DNA of 64,000 nucleotides, from positions 58,348 to 122,347 of the forward strand of contig CAZVZG010000015.1 of NCBI GenBank assembly GCA_964630785.1. The letters are read 5' to 3'. Of this stretch, positions 58,200 to 64,000 are shown in pieces; the stretch's first letter is position 1, and each line of letters begins with the position of its first letter. The notes beneath the pieces are model-generated. The model saw nothing but the letters and a program-made list of their open reading frames with translations. It ran no database searches and was not told where the DNA came from. The DNA comes from JADLCX01 sp964630785. GTDB taxonomy: Bacteria > Planctomycetota > Phycisphaerae > Phycisphaerales > UBA1924. A program made the translations under genes and the position numbers.

Positions 58200-61100
58200 A
58201 TGAGGATGCTTCGGAACTGTCGGCACACGAGCAGGTTTTTGCTCGCCGTGGGCGCGGCGATCGCCGCGACCTCGGCTGCCTACGCGCAGCCGGCCAACGA
58301 CCTGTGCACGGCGGCCCAAGTGGTGACGGAGGGATCGTCCACGCCGGGCGACAACACCGGCGCATCGGGAGCGGACATCACCTCCTGCACATTCGGCGAC
58401 ACGTTGGATGTGTGGTTCTCGTTCACCCCCGCCGCGGCCGGAATCTACCAGATCGACACGCTCGGCTCGGCATTGGACACTTCGGTTTCGGTCTTCGATG
58501 TCTGCGACGGCACCGAACTGGCCTGCAATGACGACTCGGGCAGCCTGCAATCGGCCGTCCAGGTCACGCTCAGCGCCGGCGTCACAGTGTACATCCGCGT
58601 GGCGGGCTACGCCGGCGGATCGGGCCCCTTCACGCTCAACGTGAGCAACACGATCACCCCTATGGGCAACGACGATTGCTCGGGCGCGGTCGCGGTCTCG
58701 CCCGGTTCGGCAACGCCCGGCAATAACCTGAGCGCCTCTGGCTCGGACATCACCTCGTGCGCCGGCGGCGACACCCAGGACGTGTGGTACGTGCTCACCA
58801 CGACCACCGCGGGCCTCTACCAGATCGACACTCTGGGCTCGGCCATGGACACGTCGCTCGCCGTGTATGACGCTTGCGGCGGCACCGAGCTGGCCTGCAA
58901 CGACGACAGCGGCGGCTTGCAGTCGAGCGTCAGCGTGTCGCTGGGCGCGGCCGTGCAGACGTACATCCGCGTCGCGGGCTACGGCGGCGCGACGGGCACC
59001 TTTACGCTCAACGTGAGCAACCCGATCCAGCCCTCGGTCAACGACGAGTGCACCTCGGCGATCGCGGTGACGCCCGGCTCTTCCACTTCCGGCGACAACC
59101 TCGGGGCCTCCGGCACGGACGTCAGCTCGTGCACCTTCGGCGATACTCAGGACGTGTGGTACGTGCTCACCACGACCGGCGCGGGCCTCTATCAGATCGA
59201 CACCTTCGGCTCGACCCTGGACACCTCGCTGGCGGTCTACGACGCCTGCGGCGGCACCGAGCTCGCGTGCAACGACCAGAGCGGCGGCGGTGCTCAGTCG
59301 AGCGTCGTCGCGTCGCTGGGCGCCGGCGTTCAGGCGTACATCCGTGTCGCGGGCTACAACGGCGCGACGGGGGCCTTCACGCTCAACGTAAGCAACCCGA
59401 TGATGCCCGCGGCCAACGACGAGTGCACCGGCGCGGTCCCTGTAACGCCGGGTTCGTCCACGGCAGGCGACAACCTCACCGCGTCGGGCACGGACATCAC
59501 CTCGTGCGCCGGCGGCGACACCCAGGACGTGTGGTTCGTGCTCAACACGACCACCGCCGGCTTCTACCAGATCGACACCTTCGGCTCCGGCTTGGACACC
59601 TCGCTCGCCGTCTACAACGCCTGCGGCGGCCCCGAACTGGCCTGCAACGACGACAGCGGCGGCCTGCAGTCGATGGTTAACGTGCAACTGCCCGCGGCCT
59701 CGCAGGCCTTCATCCGCGTCGCCGGCTACAACGGCGCGACGGGCGCGTTCACCCTAAACGTCGGCAACCCCGTGGTTCCCCCGCCCCCGCCGGCCAACGA
59801 CGACTGCGCGGCCGCGACTGTGATTCCGGGCCTGCCCTTCGCCGACTCGACCACCGATATCTCCGGGGCCACCGACGACGCGGACCTGGCGTCGTGCAAC
59901 AACGCCGGTGCGGTCGTGACGCCGCAGGGCGTCTGGTACACCTTCACACCGGCCGTGACCGACGGCTTCCGCGTGCGGTTGAACGGCACGCTGGCGACAT
60001 TCGCCTCGGTGTTCACCGGCACCTGCGGCGGCGGCTTCACCGAGGTGACCGGCGCGTGCGGGCGCAACTTTGTCGTGAGCGGCACGGCGGGCACGCAGTA
60101 CACGATCCTCGTCGGCGCCTCTGGCACCGCGGGGCTGCCCCCGTTGGCGTTGATCAACCTCACCGTCGAGGCGGCAACGCCCCCGGCCAACGACGATTGC
60201 GGTTCGGCGGTGGCGGTCACCCCCGGCACCGCGACGTTCGGCGACAACACCAACTCCACGGGCACGGACCTCACCACCTGTGGCTTCCAGGACGCGACCG
60301 ACGTCTGGTACTCCCTGGCCATCTCTACCGCTGGGACCTACATCATCGACTCCGAGGGCTCGACCGGCCTCACCGACACGGTGCTCTCTGTCTTTGACAC
60401 TTGCGGCGGGACCGAACTGGGCTGCGACGACGACGCCGGCACGGGCTTTCTCTCCCGCCTTGAGATCGTGCTGAACCCCGGCACCTACCTGGTCCGCGTT
60501 GCCGGCTACAACGGCGCCCAGGGCGCGTTCCAGCTCAACGTCTCCGACAACATCCTCCCCCCGAGCAACGACACCTGCGGCGGCGCGGCCGCGATCACCT
60601 CGGTCCCCAGCAGCATCAGCGCGACCTCGCTCGGCGCGACCAGCGACCTCGCCTCGTCGAGCTGCGCCTTCACGCCGACGGACGACCGCGACGTGTGGTT
60701 CAGCTTCACGCCGGCGGCTACCGACTTCTACGTCTTCGACACCAGCAACTCGATCGGCCTGACCGACACGACCATCTCCGTGTTCGACGCCTGTTTCGGC
60801 ACCGAGATCGGCTGCGACGACGACAGCGGCACGGGTCTGCTCTCCCGCCTCAACATCTCCCTCAACGCGGGCACGACCTACTTCATCCGCATCGCGGGCT
60901 GGAACCACACATCCGGCGACTTCGTGCTCGATGTCAGCGTGGGCGGCCCGCCCGCGGCCGGCGACAACTGCGAAAACCCGGTGGTGGTCACCTCGCCCAG
61001 CTCGACCACGGGCGACACGACGAACTTCACCAGCCAGCTCGCCGCGTCGAGCTGCGGGTTCCTCGACAACATCGACGCGTGGTTCAGCTTCACGCCGACC

Positions 61101-61646
61101 TCCTCGGCCACCTACACCATCGACACCCTCGGTTCCGACCTGCTGGGGATGGACGACACCACGCTCTCGGTCTTCGACGCCTGCGGCGGCAACGAGATCG
61201 CGTGCAACGAGGACATCGACCTTGAGGGCGGCAACTGGCTCTCGAGCGTCGACGTTTCCCTCAACGCGGGCACGACCTACTTCATCCGCGTCGCGGGCTA
61301 CGGCGGCGCGACCGGCGGGTTCCAGCTCAACATCGCCGGCGGCGCCTCGTCCGACGGCGCGTGCTGCGCCGGATCGACGTGCTCGATCGGCACGGCCGCG
61401 ACCTGCACCGGCGCCAACACCAGCTTCGCCGGCGTGGGCACCGTGTGCAACGTCTTCGGAACCAACAACACCACGCCGTGCTGCCTGGCCGACTACAACC
61501 ACTCCGGCGCCGTCACCGTTCAGGACATCTTCGACTTCCTGGGCGGCTACTTCAACGTGAATCTGCAGGCCGACATCAACGCCAGCGGCGCGGTCACCGT
61601 GCAGGACATCTTCGACTTCCTGTCCGCCTACTTCACCGGTTGCTGA
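58200..61646 (+). CDS. Secreted eight-repeat protein with dockerin-like C terminus
   Basis: A 1,148-residue exported protein. The signal peptide is about 1-30 ('FLLAVGAAIAATSAAYA'). Eight repeats of about 124 residues follow, starting at 'ANDLC', 'GNDDC', 'VNDEC', 'ANDEC', 'ANDDC', 'ANDDC', 'SNDTC' and 'GDNC'. Each has 'DVWFSFTP' or 'DVWYVLTT', 'GTELACNDDSG', and 'YIRVAGYNGATGAFTLNVSN', so they resemble pre-peptidase C-terminal (PPC-like) beta-sandwich domains. A Cys-rich segment ('GACCAGSTCSIGTAATCTG') precedes paired 'SGAVTVQDIFDFLGGYF' and 'SGAVTVQDIFDFLSAYF' motifs, which look like dockerin/EF-hand calcium repeats. This is likely a surface adhesion or matrix protein. A ribosome site and terminator frame the gene. 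Confidence 0.84.
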   Translation: MRMLRNCRHTSRFLLAVGAAIAATSAAYAQPANDLCTAAQVVTEGSSTPGDNTGASGADITSCTFGDTLDVWFSFTPAAAGIYQIDTLGSALDTSVSVFDVCDGTELACNDDSGSLQSAVQVTLSAGVTVYIRVAGYAGGSGPFTLNVSNTITPMGNDDCSGAVAVSPGSATPGNNLSASGSDITSCAGGDTQDVWYVLTTTTAGLYQIDTLGSAMDTSLAVYDACGGTELACNDDSGGLQSSVSVSLGAAVQTYIRVAGYGGATGTFTLNVSNPIQPSVNDECTSAIAVTPGSSTSGDNLGASGTDVSSCTFGDTQDVWYVLTTTGAGLYQIDTFGSTLDTSLAVYDACGGTELACNDQSGGGAQSSVVASLGAGVQAYIRVAGYNGATGAFTLNVSNPMMPAANDECTGAVPVTPGSSTAGDNLTASGTDITSCAGGDTQDVWFVLNTTTAGFYQIDTFGSGLDTSLAVYNACGGPELACNDDSGGLQSMVNVQLPAASQAFIRVAGYNGATGAFTLNVGNPVVPPPPPANDDCAAATVIPGLPFADSTTDISGATDDADLASCNNAGAVVTPQGVWYTFTPAVTDGFRVRLNGTLATFASVFTGTCGGGFTEVTGACGRNFVVSGTAGTQYTILVGASGTAGLPPLALINLTVEAATPPANDDCGSAVAVTPGTATFGDNTNSTGTDLTTCGFQDATDVWYSLAISTAGTYIIDSEGSTGLTDTVLSVFDTCGGTELGCDDDAGTGFLSRLEIVLNPGTYLVRVAGYNGAQGAFQLNVSDNILPPSNDTCGGAAAITSVPSSISATSLGATSDLASSSCAFTPTDDRDVWFSFTPAATDFYVFDTSNSIGLTDTTISVFDACFGTEIGCDDDSGTGLLSRLNISLNAGTTYFIRIAGWNHTSGDFVLDVSVGGPPAAGDNCENPVVVTSPSSTTGDTTNFTSQLAASSCGFLDNIDAWFSFTPTSSATYTIDTLGSDLLGMDDTTLSVFDACGGNEIACNEDIDLEGGNWLSSVDVSLNAGTTYFIRVAGYGGATGGFQLNIAGGASSDGACCAGSTCSIGTAATCTGANTSFAGVGTVCNVFGTNNTTPCCLADYNHSGAVTVQDIFDFLGGYFNVNLQADINASGAVTVQDIFDFLSAYFTGC
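58287..61340 (+). repeat. Eight tandem coding repeats of about 375 bases
   Basis: Units begin near 58292, 58665, 59037, 59412, 59792, 60186, 60563 and 60960. Units two to four are the most alike at the DNA level, with long shared blocks such as GGCGACACCCAGGACGTGTGG, suggesting recent copying; the fifth is the most diverged. Homologous exchange could change the number of units. Confidence 0.75.
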
Positions 61647-61674
61647 ACCGACCGGCGACCTCAGTCGATCCCTC

Positions 61675-61705
61675 AGGGCCCGCGTCACACGACGCGGGCC
61701 CTTTT
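61675..61705 (+). terminator. Intrinsic terminator after the repeat protein gene
   Basis: A perfect 12-bp stem, AGGGCCCGCGTC (61675-61686) with ACAC loop and its complement (61691-61702), followed by TTT on the plus strand. It lies 29 bases after the stop at 61646. The gene on the opposite strand ends at 61710, so the same hairpin can end transcription from both sides, though its minus-strand T-run is weaker. Confidence 0.88.
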
Positions 61706-61709
61706 CATT

Positions 61710-62537
61710 TCACGGCCGGGTCGCCCGCCACCCCGAGCCGCACTCCGGGCAGCGGTCGGCCCGCATGAGCCCGGCCATGTCATAGCCGCAGACCTCGCAG
61801 TGCCCCTCGTACCAGCGCTTGCGCCGGCGGGCGATCAGCGGCAGGAGCACGGCCGGACCCAGCGCCGCGAACCCCGCCGTGCCGCAGAGGATGAACGCCC
61901 AGAACGTGCCCTGCTCGCAGTAGCAGTCGGTCTTGCGCCGCACCATGACGTCGAGGGGCACGATCGCGATCGCCTCGATAACGGTGCCCAGGAAAAGGCG
62001 CGAGGCGATCCGCGAGAGGCGGTCCTCTCGACGGCCACGACGAACGAAGCGGACGACCAGCGGCGTGGCAACCGCCCAGCCGACCACCGGGCATCCCCAC
62101 ACCATGATTCTGGGCAGGTAGCGATTCTCGGTCCAGTCATAGATGTTGAGCAGCCAGGGCACGTCGAGCAGGGCGAGCGTCAGCGCCGCCCATGCGCCCC
62201 CGATGAGCAGCGAGCAGACGAGCAGGCTCACCCACATCGATCGCCCGTGACCTTCCCACCTCGGCGCGGGGCGGCGCACGGGCAGCAGGATGAGCAACTG
62301 GGTTAGGGCAATGGCGACGCTCACGCCCAACCACCACCACCAGAACTCGCGATCGTGAAGGAGCGAGGCCGCGCTGCGGACCCCCCGGGCCAACTCCTGG
62401 GCGAGGGCGCTCTCGAACCGAACGCGCTCGTACACCACCGCGCAGCAGATGACCACGAGGATCAACACCGACTGGGCGGCCCACCACGCCGCGAGCAGTC
62501 TCGGCTTGGACCAGCTCTCGAACCCAACGTTCGGCAT
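61710..62537 (-). CDS. Multi-spanning membrane protein with C-terminal zinc ribbon
   Basis: A 275-residue protein with about six membrane segments ('LAAWWAAQSVLILVVICCAV', 'FWWWWLGVSVAIALTQLLIL', 'VSLLVCSLLIGGAWAALTLA' and others), then a short basic loop and a zinc ribbon 'CEVCGYDMAGLMRADRCPEC'. The CxxCGYD...RCPECG form is very common at the ends of planctomycete membrane proteins of unknown role. The ATG at 62537 begins just before the first membrane segment. It converges with the repeat protein gene across the terminator. Confidence 0.75.
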   Translation of the reverse strand: MPNVGFESWSKPRLLAAWWAAQSVLILVVICCAVVYERVRFESALAQELARGVRSAASLLHDREFWWWWLGVSVAIALTQLLILLPVRRPAPRWEGHGRSMWVSLLVCSLLIGGAWAALTLALLDVPWLLNIYDWTENRYLPRIMVWGCPVVGWAVATPLVVRFVRRGRREDRLSRIASRLFLGTVIEAIAIVPLDVMVRRKTDCYCEQGTFWAFILCGTAGFAALGPAVLLPLIARRRKRWYEGHCEVCGYDMAGLMRADRCPECGSGWRATRP

Positions 62538-62605
62538 CGCGCCATGGTAACGCCGGGGCCGTGGGCGGCTCGTGGGGCCTGTCCCGATCGCCGATAGCAT
62601 TGCCC

Positions 62606-64000
62606 ATGACCCCGCGGGTTCCGGCCATCCAGCGTTGCATGCACGGACCTTGCAGATCGGAGCACCCCATCGACCTGGTGCTCACCTCGTGCCCGGCGTG
62701 CCGCGCGATCGGGCACGAGTCGCTGCTGGACGTCGTGTACGACTGGGATTCGATCGCCCGCGGCTGGCCGCGGGACTTCGCGTATGTTCTGCGACCGGAG
62801 GCCGCGGGCGACCCTTCGGGGGTCTGGCAGTTTCGCGAACTGATGCCGTTCTACCGCTCGCCGTCGGACTTGGTGAGCGTGGGCGAGGGCCGGACGATCC
62901 TCCAGAGGGCGGACTCGCTCGCGGCCGAGCTGGGCTTCCTCGCTCCACCCGGGGTGCCGAACCCGGGGCTGTACCTCCAATACGAAGGCTTCAACCCCTC
63001 CGGCAGTTTCAAGGACAACGGGATGACCGCCGGCGTCACGCACGCGCGGATGACCGGCGCCAGGACCGTCGCCTGCGCCAGCACCGGCAATACGAGCGCC
63101 TCGTTGGCGCTCTACGCGGCCCGAGCGGGGATGCGTGCGTGCGTGCTCATCGGCGAGGGCAAAATCGCCTACGGCAAGCTCAGCCAGGCCCTCGACTACG
63201 GCGCGGCCACGTTGCAGGTCGCGGGCGATTTCGACGCGTGCCTGGCCCGGGTGCGCGAGGTCGCGGAGCGACCGGGGGCGGGGGTCTACCTGCTCAACTC
63301 CGTCAACCCGTTCCGTATCGAGGGGCAGAAGACAATCATGGCCCGCGTGCTGCGCGACCTGGGCGTCGGTCGCGGCGGCTCGGTCCCCGACTGGATCGTC
63401 GTCCCCGGCGGCAACCTGGGCAACTGCTCGGCCTTCGCCAAGGCGTTCATTGAGCTGCGCCGGCTGGGGATGATCGATCGGATCCCCCGGCTGGCGGTGA
63501 TCAACGCCCGCGGCGCACGAACACTCGACCGGCTGTACAACGACTTGGGCCTGCGCTGGCGGCCGCACCACGACGACGAACTCGCGGGCACGTGGGACCG
63601 CGACCTCGTCGATCGCGAGATGGCCCGGATGGCCGCCGCCGGCGAGCGGGCCCGCACGGTCGCCAGCGCGATCGAGATTAACCGACCGGTGAACCTGCCC
63701 AAGGCCCTGCGGGCTCTGCACGCGATGAACGGCGTCGTGCGCAGCGTGGACGACGGGACGATCCTCGACCACAAGGCGCTCGTCGGGCGGCACGGGTTCG
63801 GTTGCGAGCCCGCGTCGGCCGCGTCGGTGGCGGGGGCGCACCTGCTGCTGCGCGAGGGCGTGATCCGGTCCGATGAGACCGTTGTGTGCATTCTCACCGG
63901 CCACCAACTCAAGGACCCGGAAGCGACGGTCGGGTATCACCTGGGCACCCCCAAGGGCGGGCACGCAGCGGGCAGCGCCGGTCCCGGGTCCGAGTCGCCC
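62606..64000 (+). CDS. thrC: Threonine synthase (partial, cut by right edge)
   Basis: The reading frame runs off the window; 465 codons are present. A PLP-dependent enzyme converting O-phosphohomoserine to threonine. 'YEGFNPSGSFKDNGMTAGV' (about 125-143) contains the PLP lysine in 'SFKD'. 'ACASTGNTSASLALYAARAG' (about 155-174) and 'VVPGGNLGNCSAFAKAFIEL' (about 270-289) build the cofactor site, and 'CEPASAASVAGAHLLL' (about 398-413) is the usual C-terminal motif. An N-terminal zinc-finger-like stretch ('QRCMHGPCRSEHPIDL', 'TSCPACRAIG') resembles that of many threonine synthases. The 3' end, with the last residues, is outside. Confidence 0.92.
   Translation, partial: MTPRVPAIQRCMHGPCRSEHPIDLVLTSCPACRAIGHESLLDVVYDWDSIARGWPRDFAYVLRPEAAGDPSGVWQFRELMPFYRSPSDLVSVGEGRTILQRADSLAAELGFLAPPGVPNPGLYLQYEGFNPSGSFKDNGMTAGVTHARMTGARTVACASTGNTSASLALYAARAGMRACVLIGEGKIAYGKLSQALDYGAATLQVAGDFDACLARVREVAERPGAGVYLLNSVNPFRIEGQKTIMARVLRDLGVGRGGSVPDWIVVPGGNLGNCSAFAKAFIELRRLGMIDRIPRLAVINARGARTLDRLYNDLGLRWRPHHDDELAGTWDRDLVDREMARMAAAGERARTVASAIEINRPVNLPKALRALHAMNGVVRSVDDGTILDHKALVGRHGFGCEPASAASVAGAHLLLREGVIRSDETVVCILTGHQLKDPEATVGYHLGTPKGGHAAGSAGPGSESP

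Noticed and set aside
58119..59687. Long frame opposite the repeat protein
   Set aside because: Mirror of the tandem repeats; the plus-strand frame has a signal peptide, ribosome site and terminator.
58287..61340. Periodic repeats considered as a CRISPR array
   Set aside because: The period is about 375 bases, the repeats are coding and there are no unique spacers of constant short length.

Overview
The window is G+C-rich chromosomal DNA (about two thirds G+C by eye) from a bacterium that is most likely a planctomycete, probably of the Phycisphaerae. Three features point there. The secreted protein at 58200-61646 ends in a Cys-rich segment and paired dockerin-like 'VQDIFDFL' repeats. The membrane protein at 61710-62537 ends in a planctomycete-style 'CxxCGYD...RCPECG' zinc ribbon. 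A 61-residue H1-like protein sits at 29219-29404. Genes lie in short, often 4-base-overlapping runs on both strands, and I found no tRNA, rRNA or CRISPR array. The assignment is inference, not a database result.

Layout. 1-3702: a secretin cut by the left edge, a cobalamin-binding-like protein, and a decayed nucleotidyltransferase gene pair. 3767-8492: a GH15 glucosidase, an orphan FliN-like protein, and fabF-acpP. 8493-13313: a DUF1444 gene and rnr converge on an accessory insert (9298-10828) bounded by two copies of an inverted-repeat-ended element, holding a transposase remnant and a truncated gene coupled to a zinc-ribbon gene. 13414-20787: an NAD-epimerase, an antiporter, a DinB protein, ftsW and murG. 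20933-31317: a GGDEF module, a HAD phosphatase, a zinc alcohol dehydrogenase, a HEAT-repeat lipoprotein, rsmA, a kinase-like protein, the H1-like protein, a FabZ-like dehydratase and a catalytically degenerate UvrC-like protein.

31369-44022 is the most distinctive block. Six minus-strand genes run from 41557 to 31369: a multi-spanning SPFH protein, HflC-like, HflK-like, an ABC ATPase, an ABC permease with a large soluble insert, and a membrane-anchored TPR protein. A second permease diverges at 42194 behind a good promoter. A run of 19 G sits before the HflC-like gene. I infer a membrane-quality-control or export complex in which SPFH scaffolds work with an ABC transporter; this is not shown directly.

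44044-64000: pdeM and a ligase-associated helicase carrying in-frame GATCCC repeats, a Bax-inhibitor-1 family protein, and guaB with a promoter that may give a leaderless transcript. A lower-G+C pair follows (beta-helix protein and methyltransferase), then a glycogen-debranching enzyme, tandem paralogous mini membrane proteins, aat, the eight-repeat secreted protein with a clear terminator, a zinc-ribbon membrane protein, and a threonine synthase cut by the right edge. Two glucan-trimming enzymes (3767-5845, 53445-55697) suggest glycogen turnover.
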